DNA from: Reticulitermes speratus
Taxonomy: Eukaryota; Arthropoda; Insecta; Blattodea; Rhinotermitidae
Reading direction: 5' to 3'
Assembly: GCA_021186555.1 (NCBI GenBank)
Contig: JAJKFL010000006.1
Coordinates: 41,832,705 to 41,896,704 of the forward strand
DNA: 64,000 nt
The position numbers and the translations under genes are program-made. Positions within the stretch are counted from its first letter, which is position 1, and each line of letters opens with the position of its first letter. Under the pieces are notes generated by a model. The model worked only from the letters and a program-made list of their open reading frames with translations, searched no databases and was not told the DNA's origin. This document shows positions 11,945 through 23,990 of this stretch, piece after piece.

Positions 11945-14576
11945 ACAAAAAAATATATACAAAGGAAGATACGACTGAGAAGAATGAAGCTTCTCGCTTA
12001 CAAGTCTGGTAAACATTTGCTATAGTAGAAATCGTATATTGATAACTCGAGAGTTTTTTCTGGCCATGTCATTTGTTGAGAGGTTTAAGAGGATTTGTAA
12101 GCCATTCTGTAGGAGAATTAGTTTAATAGAATTCCAGGGATTTCTCAGTTAAGTGATCTGAATAGTGTGAATGCCAGAAAATCTGTAAGAATGGATTTGT
12201 AAAGCAAATTGTTGTATGACAGGATTACTGTACTTTCTTAATACATGAATCGTTTCACATTTAGCATCTCGTTTGTTTTCCAGCTGGCACTGATTTTAAA
12301 TCTTATAATAAAAATATTTAAAAGGGTTCTTCTTCATCTTGCCTTCTTTATACCGCTGACTTCTAACCCTACTGTGGTAGAACGTTCCATAAATTTTGCT
12401 TATGACGTTGCCACTGTCCTTTGACTTTGCCTTTACCTTTTCCTTGGGAGTTCGATTCGGGTTAACGACTTGCCGAAACGTCATGTGCATCCATCCGACT
12501 GCTCTTTTCATCTGGAGTTATTTTAATAACTTTCGGAAAATGTAACAGATTGATTAATGAATTTTAGAACACGAATTTTCAGATACAAGTGAAATATTTT
12601 GAGGTTTGGTGTCTTTGTAGGGATCAGATTCATATCGATATGATTTGTTACGTCTTGTGGGTGAGAAAAGGAATCAAAGAATGCGATTGATGTTAAAATA
12701 ATTCCTCAAGTCCTTTACTGATCCTGAGATCTACTGTTTCCTTTTGGCTAGTTCTCTAATAATATTAAATCCTTACCTAAAGCTCTGCCACTTTCTTTGA
12801 GGCGCAAATCCTGGAAAATAGCAGAAAATTATTTTTCGACGAAATTGCTTTTGTTTTGATAACAGAGTTTGTTTCTAGGTACTTGGCCACTGGATGCACA
12901 TTAACATAACTGTATTATAACTACAGGTTTGGTATATTGATTATATAATATTTCACAGAAATATACGTCGAATACACTAAGAAAGTATGTAGAAATGCAA
13001 AACATATTCAACACAGTTGTTACATCGAATAGCCATAAATATATTAAAATATTTTGGAAGGTATATGATTTTAAAAATCTGGAATGATATATGGAAATCA
13101 CGAAAATTCTAAAGTGTAGAAACAATAAAGTGTCGGTTAATATACAGGATGTAATTTATAAAATCGAATATTCTTCCTTCGTTAGAAAAAATTAGAAAAA
13201 TAAAATAAATTTGAATATATTAAAATGACAATAATAAATATACAGAAAAAAATTCCAGGAAAAATTAAAAAACATATCTGGGTGTAGGTATTTAGAAAGT
13301 TCCAAATTAAATTTGAAATTTAATATTATTTAATATTATGAGTAAAGTAACGACTGCAAATTTGGAAATTCGGAAAATACCAAAAGAAATAAGCCTATAA
13401 GTTTCAATATTTTGGGAAGGCAATAAAAAGTACACCAAAAATATTAATAATACGTTTAGAGAAGCGTAAGTTGATAAATGCAAATTAAGTAACAGAAAAT
13501 AACTTAAAATATACACTTGCAAAAGTCGCAGTTTTAGAGGCAAAGCAGTAAAATGCCAACGAAAGCACACAAAATCGCAAAAGATTAAAATGCAAACTTT
13601 ACACCTATCAAATATTGCAATAATTATGTGTTTCAGATTATAATTCTCAGAAAAATTGGATTTAAGAAAGAGGAAATGACAGAGGTTTGAGGAAGCTACT
13701 TAATGACGCGTTTATTATTAGGCTATATCTAGTAACCCAGAATGAGATGGGCGGTATTTGTAGCAGGCATTAACAGATGAGAAAAGTAAACAAAGTTTTG
13801 GTCAGAAAATCAGAAGGAAGAAGTCAATTTTTGAGACCGATAAGTAGATAGCAATATAATGCTATGAGTTTGCAGAGATTGGTTATTGGATTAAACTGGC
13901 ATGAGATAAGATCATTTGTCAGGTTTACGTGAACATCATTGCAAAGTTTATGGGTCCATGAAAAGAGAGATTTGCAAGAAATTTTACGGGTACTGGGTTA
14001 AGATTACATAGTTGGTCCAGTTGTAATAGAGCAATTCGATAAAAACTTTATCAGAATTTGTTGAAAGAGATATCTTTCTCATAGTTAAATAACGGTCTTG
14101 TTCAAGTGACGTCACGTCAAAGCATTACGAAACATTTGCTCGGAGTTCCTGATTCAACAGCAAGAATAAAGGAAAGTTTTAAGGACCCCCATGAAACTGT
14201 GAAGCACATCTCAATAACTCATCTTTATTTATGCGTGTCACCCTTCAAGCTAGGGGAGGCTTGTTTTGGAGGGTGAATTTCACAAATCGTTTTCTCCCAG
14301 GGGATGATATAAACGGGTGAATGTTCAGATGGATCAGTAAGCAGGTCTCTTCGTTGCTAGGCAAGTCATTTGGGGAAAGGCCTGCATTACAACTTGGCCT
14401 ATATGCTTCAAAGTAAGTGTGAGTCCGCTACATGTAGGCGCAATTGCTCCGCTCTGGATAAATAGCCCCTATTAAATCTCTTATTTAATTTCTTAAACAA
14501 ATTGCATGTAATTTAAAGTTGTTCATTCCGTGAATTGTTTACATCAATGTATTCTATTTATTGTACCAACCAATTG
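11945..14576. other. Long AT-rich stretch, nothing recognised
   Basis: No transposon ends, tRNA-like boxes or domains. A 71-residue frame at 12296-12511 (minus) lacks any recognisable motif. 12900-13620 is extremely AT-rich. Confidence 0.4.
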
Positions 14577-14594
14577 CACACACACACACACACA
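14577..14594. repeat. (AC)n microsatellite
   Basis: Nine or so AC units. Confidence 0.85.
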
Positions 14595-14820
14595 AACTAT
14601 AATCACCCACTACCAACCGCAACGATAAATTTAGTTTGTATATATCATATTTACTGCGTAAGGAACGTTTAAATCATATTCTAACCATAAGATTTTAAAA
14701 AGTCTATGAGTTGTACATTTTATAGATAAAAGGTAATCAACAACGCAGCCTACTGCAGAATGTTGAACCTTGTAAATAGTGACTTGATCACTGGCAGTTG
14801 GTTTTAAACCTGACATATTG

Positions 14821-14863
14821 CGCTCCCTGAAGATGGTACGTTTGTACCGAAACATGTCGCAGC
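14821..14863 (+). ncRNA. Hammerhead-like motif, intact core, weak stem I
   Basis: CTGAAGA (14827-14833), stem II GGTAC/GTACC (5 bp, GTTT loop), GAAA (14849-14852), stem III ACATGT and C as cleavage base. The flanking bases pair poorly, so a functional stem I is not evident. Confidence 0.5.
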
Positions 14864-14984
14864 TACGTGTTTAATATTCATATGTAACTAATACTGTTCA
14901 TTTGGTTGGTAAAATAAATTGAATGCGTTGCAGGTATGTTCAACTTGGAATATCTAGGATTAGAGGAGAAGATAATATCTCTTA

Positions 14985-15062
14985 CCTCTACCGGGATTCG
15001 AATTCCGGACCCTCCCAGCCTGCAGTCTAGTCGCTATACCGATTACGCTATCTAGTCTCCCA
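14985..15062 (-). mobile_element. SINE-IV head fragment
   Basis: Minus-strand tRNA-like head: A box region TAGCGTAATCGGTATAGCGA and B box GGAATTCGAATCC. Only the head is present here. Confidence 0.6.
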
Positions 15063-15159
15063 CCTCCACATATACACATACACATACATACATATATATA
15101 GGAAGAGAGGGTAAAAGAGAGAGAATGTCCAAATATGTACTAACTCCAAACAACCCCAC

Positions 15160-15470
15160 ACAGTAGAGTCCTTCCTGAGAAGCTAACAGGTCCTCAGATA
15201 GACAAGAAATTCCCCGCGTTTATGGAAACCGAAGGTTCATTACCGCATTCAAAAGCGCCTACCACCTGTCCCTATCCTGAGCCAGAGCAATTCCAGTCCA
15301 TGTCTCCCCCAAATTTCACTTCATGAAAATCCATTTTAATATTATCCTCCCGTATATGCCTAGGGCTTCCAATTCGTCTCATTCCATCAGGTCTCTTCCC
15401 AAAACCCTGTATGCACTTCTCCTGTTCCCATGCGTGCCACATGCCCGCCCATCTCTTTCTTCTTGATTTG
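15160..15470 (-). mobile_element. LINE-B 3' fragment
   Basis: Reverse complement of the GAGTCCTT-CTGAGAAGC-AACAGGTCCTCA family. On the minus strand it encodes a broken RT C-terminal tail with an INMDF-type segment and a GNFLS-like end. It may extend to about 15560 (GTGAGGATAACAGAGC block). 5'-truncated, many stops. Confidence 0.6.
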
Positions 15471-15877
15471 ATTAACCGAATTGTATTTAGTGAGGATAAC
15501 AGAGCAAAAGCTCCTCCTTATGTAGTCTTCTCCACTCCCCTCTCACCTCGTTTTCCAAATGTGGGGTACCATTTTGTTTCTGGTGTAATAGTCTAAGGCA
15601 TCAATTAAGGAGAAGACACACAGAATATTTGTGTGACTCATACGTTGCTTTTTCGCATTGATATTACAATATTGGCAACGAAATGTTGAAAACTATAATT
15701 TTTACAAAAAATGAATTAACTATGGAAATATATGATCCAAATAGGGTTAACGTCAAATGTTGTATAAAATGCGGAGAAGAAAAAAATTCAAAATTTTCTG
15801 GAAGAGAGGTGTGCATTATTGCATGTAATGACGTAAGTACTGCAGCAGAAAAGATAAAAGGTAAATTGCACCTGTAA

Positions 15878-16065
15878 CGGACCAAGGACCACAGAGGGTA
15901 GTCGATGTAAAGGTCTACACTTTCTATAACCTGAGAGCTAGATGTGGATGGATATTCAACACCACGCTACGACCGCTTTACCCCCCGGGAAAGAGCCCCG
16001 GTCCCCATTGCACAGTGGGCTGGGTGAGCATCGTAACCGGTCTGGACGGATGCATAAAATTAAAT
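15878..16065 (-). mobile_element. SINE-IV body, head missing
   Basis: Contains the family blocks CGCTTTACCCCCCGGGAAAG, CCCCGGTCCCCATTG and GGGCTGGGTGAGCA followed by CCGGTCTGGACGG. The tRNA-like head that should follow on the right is absent, so the copy is 5'-truncated. Confidence 0.65.
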
Positions 16066-16724
16066 CCCCTGTACTACTTAGTATTTGCAACTGCTCTACT
16101 TCTACCGAACAACAATTCATTTAAATTAATCATAATATACATCTACATCAGCAAAGGCACAATCATTACGCGCGCACATAGAGCACACCAGGTACAAGAC
16201 CAGAAATTCTTCGTCAGTACCTTTGCACAAATTACAATCAAAGAGGATATGACAGCATTCATCGACTTGCGGCTTCTGCTGCCCACTAAGGGAAAGCCTA
16301 GTTCGCTATCACTGACAGCAATCTTTGTACTTTGAAGTCATTTTCATGATATTCTCTTTATAATGCCTTTCTGCGTCGTTTATCACTTTGTTTATAGTTT
16401 AGCCGCTTTAACCGCTTTTGACACTTTTATCAAGCCTTGATTCTAATGTGGCCTACTTTTACAGTTAGTCAGTGTTTGGATCAAGGTTAACGAAGAAAAT
16501 GACTGCTCACGTCCGTTTATTTATGCTGACTGCAGGACCTTAATCGCCGTAGAAATCTTGCGGGCTGTGGTAATGTAACTTAGATGTTGTCCGAAAGGAT
16601 GCTTCAACGTCCGGGACAATAATGTCCGTATACCTTATTAGCAGACAGTCTAATGTTGGAACTTCTCCTGTATATGGCCATATATTATGCAGTTTCTTTT
16701 TCTGATAGGTAGTAGCTCTTTTCG
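16066..16724. other. No recognisable feature
   Basis: No supported gene or repeat end. Confidence 0.4.
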
Positions 16725-17195
16725 CCAGCAAATTGGACTTAAATTTAAGGAAAAAACTAGCATTAGAGTATACTCGTAGCTATTAATGTTGCTGAAATTT
16801 GGACACTTCGGAAAGTAGACTAGAAATACGTGGGAAGTTATGAAATGTTTTGGAGAAGGATGGAGAAGATCGGTTGTACCGATCCTGTGAGAAAATAATT
16901 ATTACAAAGAGTCAAGGAGAGGAATATCCTACATATAATTAAACTAAAAGAGGTTAACTGGATTGGTCACATTTTGCGTAGGAACTGCTTTCCGAAACAC
17001 ATAATTGAAGGAAAGATAGAAGGAGGCATAGAAGTGATGAGAAGACGCGGTAAAGATGTAAGCAGCTACTCTATGAACTTACGGAAAGGAGGGGATGCTG
17101 GAAATTGAAAGAGGAAGCACTAGATCGCACTCTGTGGAGAACTCGCTTTGGAAGAGGCTACGGACCTGTCGTAAGACAGACTACAGAATGAAATG
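16725..17195 (+). mobile_element. LINE-A 3' fragment
   Basis: Broken translation matches the LINE-A C-terminal region: KLDLNLRKKL, then a tryptophan-rich WRRMEKI-like stretch, VNWIGHILRRNCF, an RRGK-rich segment and KLKEEALDRTLWRTRFGRGY, with frameshifts. The end is GTAAGACAGACTACAGAATG. The copy lacks the RT catalytic domain. Confidence 0.7.
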
Positions 17196-17634
17196 AAGTT
17201 TTGTTGTTTTAAAAGTGTTAGGCTTACAAAATTAAGAACATTTAAGCCGTATAAACTGTAGCATTAATGGAGGCATGGTTATTATATGTTACAAAATTTA
17301 TATAGGGAAAACGTAAGGAAAGATTCTACATATGATATTCAGAAAACAATGGAGGATAAAAGAAAAATCTACGTCGGCCAAACAGGACTTCACAGGGAGA
17401 TTGCAAGTGTGTATTCCTGCGTAGGCTATATCAGTGGTTCTCAAATGGTGTGCAGCGAGGTTTCTATATAAGCATAATTACATAAAATTAAGTAATATGC
17501 AGATTTAAATTACACGTTACCACAAATTTAAGAAACTGGGTGGTAGTTCATTCAAGTCTTTGCTAAGACGAGGAGCACCATTAGGCCTATATAAAGCTTG
17601 GTAACCACTGCACTTATCTTATAAACTAAACAAC
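17196..17634. other. No recognisable feature
   Basis: Unassigned AT-rich sequence. Confidence 0.4.
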
Positions 17635-17865
17635 TCCATGGAGCAGAGTCCTTCTTCAGAAGCTAACAGGTCCTCAGCTAGTCAAAAAATTCCCCGCATT
17701 TTATGAAACCCGAAGGCTCATTACCGCATTCACAACAGCCTGCCACTCGTCTCTGTCCTAAGCCAGATAAATTCAGTCTATGCCAGGCCATCCCACTTTT
17801 TGAAGATTCATTTTAATATTATTTTCCCTTCTACGTCTAGGTCTTCCAACTGGTCTAATGTATTT
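17635..17865 (-). mobile_element. LINE-B 3' fragment
   Basis: Same family as 43417-43652: GCAGAGTCCTTCTTCAGAAG start, CCCGAAGGCTCATTACCGC and TTTTAATATTATTTTCCC blocks. Only the terminal coding segment remains. Confidence 0.65.
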
Positions 17866-18111
17866 ATCTAAGTTTTATAAATTTAATTCATATCAAATAT
17901 TCTCCAGTTTTCTACTTACATTAATTCTATACTTTTGTAAAATAAATTACTTAAAAATAGGTTGATTGTATTATAAATTATTCTGTATTATGCTAATTAC
18001 ATTGTGCCGCAATACATAAACTATACTCCAAGTGTGTCACAAGCAACATAAGACTGAGAAATGTTGAGATAGGCTATATGATGTTTAAAATTACGTAGTC
18101 GAGCAGCTTTA

Positions 18112-18215
18112 ATTTTGAAATCTGCGGTCTTCTGGGGTATTACGCGGCGTCGTGTGGTAATTGTTTACCACAATTACCACAGAAATTAGCTCAGAAGACC
18201 GCAAATTTCATCAAC
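18112..18215. repeat. Inverted repeat, CTGCGGTCTTCTGGG family
   Basis: AAATCTGCGGTCTTCTGGG (from 18117) is inverted near 18193-18212, and a tighter hairpin GTGGTAATTG/CAATTACCAC lies between them. Related inverted pairs occur at about 23150-23250 and 57724-57975, the last with hammerhead-like GAAACGTC boxes. Confidence 0.5.
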
Positions 18216-19760
18216 ATCGCGGCGGAAGCCTGAAATAAAAACTGTAATTTTCTGCAGAAAGATTCCGTACTTTGTGCTTGTTTAATTGATTGGAATTCTG
18301 GCCTGTAACTAATTAGTTCCAGTTACAGTTTTGTAAATTTATTCGGTTTCTGTAGGCAGATGGTGGGATATAAGCTCAGAATTGGCCCGGTGTGCACAAA
18401 TCCCGGGCGCGCAAGACTCCATGGCCACTAATTTTTTAAGGTGGCCCCTAAAATTTGTGGGTATTTAGTATGTTGCATACTTCATGTCAACTTTATTGCT
18501 CCTAGATTTATGGAAAATTTGTGCACCCCCATAATAGGCCATTACAGAATTTGCTAATGAGGTTTATGGTTATTAAAATCTTCTTTAACCATCTAAAGCC
18601 GAGTGGTTGCTTTATATACCATCAGGTTTCACATTCCAAACCATACATTCCGATCACTGAATATACTTATCTCTTCCATATATCCCCCCCCCAAAAAAAA
18701 AGATTATTTATCTTTAATCAGTTGGTTTTTGTAATACAGACGTATGTTTTCACTGCTCGGTACGAAATAAATGTAGGCCAAATTCGGGTTAAATATATCT
18801 GTAACACGCCAATACTCCCCTAATTTTTTACCTATTGCTGCTTAAACTGCATAAAAAAGCAGTTCTTGGGCATCTTCACCAATGACCACAATATTATGCG
18901 CCTACTCTTGGTTCCTTTCCTGCCAGTCTGTAGGCACACAAAGTGCTAACTTGTTTCCATTACCTTTAAGATGTACAGCCTCTGTTAAAATTACAAGAAA
19001 ACATAAACTTTAGCCTACATTTTAACTTGTTACGTGTTACAAGACGTAATTTTGCGAACGCGCCTAAGAATCAGAGTTAATTTCTGTTTCTAAAGTGATT
19101 CTTGTAATTTCGGTCTTGATCATTAAGGGTGCGAAATATTGTCTTTCACACAGGCTGAGAATGCTTGAGGAGTGCGCAGTCGGGTGTGATTGGGACTAAG
19201 GGGCTGAAAGTAACAGGAAGTTTTAGAAAATTACTATCATAAAGAGGGCTTCATAATTTATACTAATTTTAAATTATTATTAAAATGTTCAAAATATCTA
19301 GGAATTTGTCTTTGGGGTACAAATATCTAATGCGATAAGCATTTAAAAGTACATATCCATTAATTTTGTGAAGGCTTCTGAAGTAATAAAAGTGAAAATT
19401 TCTGAAATTTCAATGCGTGCTACACATGTGTTTATCTGTGTATTGATTAACCTTTAAACTGCAATGAGAAATTATCGCATTACGAAATCAGTAGTTAATT
19501 CTTTATTCTAATTTGAGGGACAATAATGTGTATTTCCCCGTATCCTAGCAACGGCCCTACAATGAACCCTTCTGTTGCTACCCCGCTATTTTTTCCATGA
19601 GAGCTGCTTTTCCATATTCTGAAAAACAGCTCTAAAGTAGGTTGTAACAGAGTGAGTTTTGTCGTGTCCTAGCAAATGGTCTACGTTGTGTTTTCCACAA
19701 GCAACAGATTACCACTGACCTGCATAATGTAACGAATATATCGACGACTTGAATCCATGC
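18216..19760. other. No recognisable feature
   Basis: AT-rich DNA with a short C run then A run at about 18686-18701. No supported gene. Confidence 0.4.
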
Positions 19761-19770
19761 TATTAAAGAA

Positions 19771-20026
19771 AAGGTAAAGCAATCCCATTACAGGCCTAGA
19801 CAGGCCCTTAGGGATCCAGGAGGTTGAGGCTCTCAGATTTCTAGACAATCGGCACATGAAGATGGTAAGGTTGTCAGCCCTACGCACCGGCCGCCTTTAC
19901 CCCCAGGAAATTCTCCTGGTACTCATTTCTTTTAGAGGCTGAGTCGACCCCAGGGCCATAGTGCGACCGAAACGATTATGTCAATGAAAAATTCCAATGA
20001 CGCCATCGGGAATCGAACCCGCGACT
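19771..20026 (-). mobile_element. SINE-I, 5'-truncated
   Basis: Minus-strand SINE. The body includes AATGGGATTGCTTTACC-like end, GGGGTCGACTCAGCCTC and the B box GGGTTCGATTCCC, but the A-box part is missing on the right. A likely 10-bp duplication with one mismatch, TATTAAAGAA / TATTGAAGAA (19761-19770, 20027-20036), flanks it. Confidence 0.7.
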
Positions 20027-20036
20027 TATTGAAGAA

Positions 20037-20600
20037 TATTGAAACAGAGGAGCTCAGTCAGTATAAGAACTAGGCTACAGACTACGAGAGATAAATCGAG
20101 GTTTGGTTCCGACACAGACAAACATGTCCGTCTTCTCCAAAAAGTCTAAGATCGGTTTTGGTTTCCAACCCGCCTCCAGCGACCACGGCTTCATCTAACT
20201 AATCATCTCCAATGAGTGCCACATTCTATGGTCTTCATAGCATGAAATTTAATTAAGCATAGGAATAAGATTCACTTTACATTCTTACTAGGCTTCCAAG
20301 TGTTGAGAGATCTCTGTAATGCAGTGCTGTGATCCGTGACCACAAATATTAACATATGGCAAGGTGTAACTGCAAAAGTCAATGACTCTTCACTCCAAAT
20401 TGTACGACAATTTTTATCTACACACATTATTGGTCAGAGGCGAGACAGCCTCTCTGATAAACCCACTAAGTAAATCTCTAGAGCATTTTTCCTTGTGAAG
20501 TCAATATATCTTTAGCTAGTCAAACAATATACCGTACCGACAATATCGCACCCTACTGTGCCTATGTTCTGAATGGTGTCCTAACTTTCAGTTTATATCT
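20037..20600. other. No recognisable feature
   Basis: No supported gene or repeat boundary. Confidence 0.4.
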
Positions 20601-20611
20601 ATTTTCTGTGA

Positions 20612-20868
20612 CACAACAGCCCCACTTGGGCCTAGCCCGCCTCGTTTTGAGGTTCCTATCACAAACACACATTAGCACACACACCACACACTCACACTGT
20701 AGGACTCCTCTGAACGAGTCGATCAGCCGTCGCAGAGGCCGCAACATACGCAACACACAACAACCCCAACAGACCAATATCCACGATCTCAGCGGGATTC
20801 GAACCCGCGATCCCAGCAATCGAGCGACCGCAACCCTACGCCTCAGACCGCAGGGCCACGAGGATTGA
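20612..20868 (-). mobile_element. SINE-II
   Basis: Full-length-looking minus-strand copy: B box GGGTTCGAATCCC near 20793-20805, the type B body with CTGATCGACTCGTTCAGAGG-like block and the end AGGCCCAAGTGGGGCTGT. No clear target-site duplication was found. Confidence 0.75.
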
Positions 20869-20881
20869 CTACATCAGGTTA

Positions 20882-21075
20882 TCCTACAGAAAACCCTACA
20901 TTTTTCACACTTCTCTTCCATGCAAGCCACATGTTCTACCCATCCCAATTTCCTTCATTTGATATTCCTTATAATATATGATGAGGAATACAAATTACTG
21001 AGCTCAACCTCATGCACTTTCCTCCTGTTTCTGGTTTTCTTCTCAGTGTGAGAGACCAAGATTCACACCCTGCAA
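20882..21075 (-). mobile_element. Possible LINE-B upstream fragment
   Basis: Shares the CATGCAAGCCACATGTTC and GTGAGAGACCAAGATTCACA blocks with the LINE-B copies at 15160 and 56116. On the minus strand these code the region just before the C-terminal tail. Heavily broken. Confidence 0.4.
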
Positions 21076-21736
21076 AATAAATGAAAAATTATGTTTCGCA
21101 ATTATAAACTTCAGGTTTTGGAGAGTGGACCAGAAAGTGGAAGTTGCGAAAGGAATGGTAATGGTAATTCCTTAATCTGCTCTTAATTTCTTCGCGAAGT
21201 AAAACTGATATGTCAGTGGTTTTCCAAATGATTCGAGCTCTGCCTCATTTGCAATGTATTCACAAGTGTCAGTTACTGTTACGTGGTGACGTCTTGCATT
21301 TTGTTTAACAGATATGCAACATATAGAGCAGGCTACGTTAGTGTCTCAGCATTTGCGCCTTAGTCGACCCACCTGCTGGCTTTCTGTTTGGCCTGCCACT
21401 CAGCTGCATTACAAAATGATGGCGCGTGAATTTGAGTCAGTAGTATTTATACGTCCACCATGGTCTATCACAAACAGCAGTTACTTAAGATGCGGTCTAG
21501 GGGCACGTGACAACTTAATACAGTATCTCCGAAATAGAATTTCACGCGAAATCATGCAATAAGAAAAGAAAGATTTTGGAACAGTGCGAAATATTTCAAA
21601 TGTCCGTCGTAATAACGCGTGAATATACAAAAAGACCACGTGACTATCCTTCAAGCCAGAGGTTTTCAAGACAGCATGTTTTAACAAAGGTTAGAGATTG
21701 AATACAAGGTAACATACAATAATATTTATTCATTCT

Positions 21737-22190
21737 GCAGTCTGTCTTACGACAGGTCCGTAGCCTCTTCAAAAAGCGAGTTCTCCACAGGGTGCGATCT
21801 AGTGCTTCCTCTTTCAATTTCCAGTATCTTTTCTTTTCCTTAAGGTCATCCACTAGCTGCTTACGTCTTCTCCCTCGTCTTCCCGTCACTTCTATCCTTC
21901 CTCCACTTGTCTTCTATTACGTGTTTTAGAAGGCAGTTCCTACGCAAGATGTGACCAATCCAGTTAGCCTTTCTTCTTTTTATTGTATGTACGATATTCC
22001 TCTCCTCCTTCACTCTGTGTAATACTTCTTCATTTCTCACACAATCGGTCCAACTGATCTTCTCCATTCTTCTCCAGCTCCACATTTCAAAACTTTCCAG
22101 ATACTTCTGATCTACTTTCCGAAGTGTCCACGTTTCAGCACCATACAAAGCTATGCAATACAAGATTTTATACAATATAAGATTTTAAAA
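21737..22190 (-). mobile_element. LINE-A 3' fragment
   Basis: The minus strand codes ALYGAETWTLRKVDQKYLES, a WSWRRMEKISWTD stretch, KRRKANWIGHILRRNCLLKH, then after a frameshift TGRRGRRRKQ, WKLKEEALDRTLWRTRF. This is the terminal coding region of an insect non-LTR retrotransposon. The RT domain is missing (5' truncation at about 22190). Best-preserved terminal segment after the copies at 55655 and 61290. Confidence 0.8.
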
Positions 22191-22565
22191 AAGGACATTT
22201 TTGCTGCGAGAGGAAACATTTTTTGTCTGCAAAGATACTAATAAAGCCAGTCTTTCTGACTTTCTTGACAGTAAAAAGGTTGTTGAAATTAGCCTAGTTA
22301 TATATTTATCAGCACTTAAACGACCTGAACACCAGCACGCAGGGCCCAAAGAAAACATTCCAACTTAAGCAAAAAATTCATTCTATTGTTTCAAAATAAA
22401 TTTCCTTGTAAATAACTTAGCAGTAATTCAACTGCTTTCCTCGCTCTAAACACTCTGTGGCCTGTAAATGTTTCCATAGTTAGGAGTTCCACTAGATATG
22501 ACAAATTATTTTAGAGGTTAATGCATGGGGAAAATGTTGGGAAACACTGCCTTAAGGTCACGTAG
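22191..22565. other. No recognisable feature
   Basis: Unassigned AT-rich sequence. Confidence 0.4.
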
Positions 22566-22572
22566 AATCAAA

Positions 22573-22650
22573 CTGCTCCATCTTCGACTTTGAAGTCACA
22601 TCAGCTCTGAAGATGGAGTCAGTATTCTTATTCGAAACGTTGATAAACTT
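22573..22650 (+). ncRNA. Hammerhead-like motif with inverted half
   Basis: CTGAAGA (22607-22613), a weak 3-bp stem II, then GAAA (22634-22637) and a 2-bp stem III. An inverted CGAAGATGGAG half-motif at 22576-22586 forms a small hairpin with it. Stem I is not convincing. Confidence 0.35.
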
Positions 22651-23990
22651 GTACAAGACTACAACGTGTCACATAGCACGAGGCCGCAGTTTTGGTATAA
22701 CGGCCGTGATAACTTAAAAAGTTATGCATCATCAAATAACACGGTGTTCCCTACCTCATCTTTAGATATTTTGGTAGGTACAGGATGAGCGAAAAGTCCC
22801 TGTGCATCTGTCAGAAGTAGGACATCGGTCAGAGTGGACGTCACAGTGAATGTACAGTACTTCCTGTTAAAATAACAATTGGAAGTGACCCGCACGGACA
22901 TGTGTCAGAGGTCACGTATGCCACTGTGCATCACCTTTCTTGAGCACGTGAACAGAGTATTTTAACTCACCCTGTATATGCAGTTACATTGCAACAAAAA
23001 GCTGATAACTTTTTTGCTTACTAATTTAGTTGTAGCTGCATATAGTAAGAAGATTCGGACGCGAAAATTAATTTAACACCGTAGCAAATGCGTATTTTAA
23101 AGATAAATCTCTTTTAATTGAATTTAGATCTATGCGAGATTTCAGGCTTCAGTCACGGTATAGATATCTCCGCTCTTCTGGGTTGTTACGCAGCATAAAC
23201 AAATACCAACATACGCTGAGTAACAACACAGAAGAGTGAAGACAGAATACAGATATGTTACCGGTTCCTGGTATTCCGTTTTTTGCAGGTAGCACAGTAC
23301 CATGGAAGGCAAGACTGTGGACACGTCGAAATATCTGCGCACAATGCAACAGAACAATTCCAAAATTTCTCAAATTAAAAGGGGAAGAGAGATGGGCACT
23401 CAAACACAATTACAGCTTTGCAGTGTCTTATTGTATATTGTGCGGCGTGTTTACATGATCTGCTGTAATACGAGTGCTCTTTCTACAACTACGCCTATAT
23501 TTATAGCGCCAGATGACGTCTTTTAGCTAAAACCGAAACATATCGCAAAATATATAATAAGACACTACAAAGATGTAGTTGTGATTTACTGCCACTTTCC
23601 CCCCATTTTAATTTGCATATCAGAAAGGAATGATCAAAAAATTTCGTTTCTGAATTATTTCTAGCGGTAATAGAAATGTCGAAATAGGCGTATCTTACAC
23701 GCTGAAAGAGATTTCTGTTTTGAAGCGGACTGAGGGAGCCTGCCTTAACTTAGTGTTCATAAAGTCAGTCTCGAACAAATTTGAGTAGGTCTCACATATT
23801 TAAACGGGAGAAGACCATCTTAACACATTAAAGAACAGACGCAATGTAGGTGATAATTTAAAATTGGTTACGTACTTCAAGAACACAAAAATAGAAATAA
23901 CTTTATGAATTTTAATTAAAGTCATCCCATTGTGTTAATAGCAAAAATTGAATTAACATTGTCAAAGCAACTAAATTTATTATTATAGGA
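22651..23990. other. Mostly unassigned; one small inverted repeat
   Basis: A CGCTCTTCTGGG-type inverted pair lies at about 23165-23245. A decayed hammerhead-like motif (CAGATGA, CGAAACATATC) is at 23509-23546. No coding feature supported. Confidence 0.4.

Noticed and set aside
12296..12511. 71-residue minus-strand frame with a basic composition
   Set aside because: No recognisable domain, promoter or splice context, and near-random length for AT-rich DNA.
13307..13570. Minus frame with HFTALPLKLRLLQ, compared with FNNFPLK-QxAL at 1173 and 5757
   Set aside because: Only a few residues agree and the DNA does not align; treated as coincidence.
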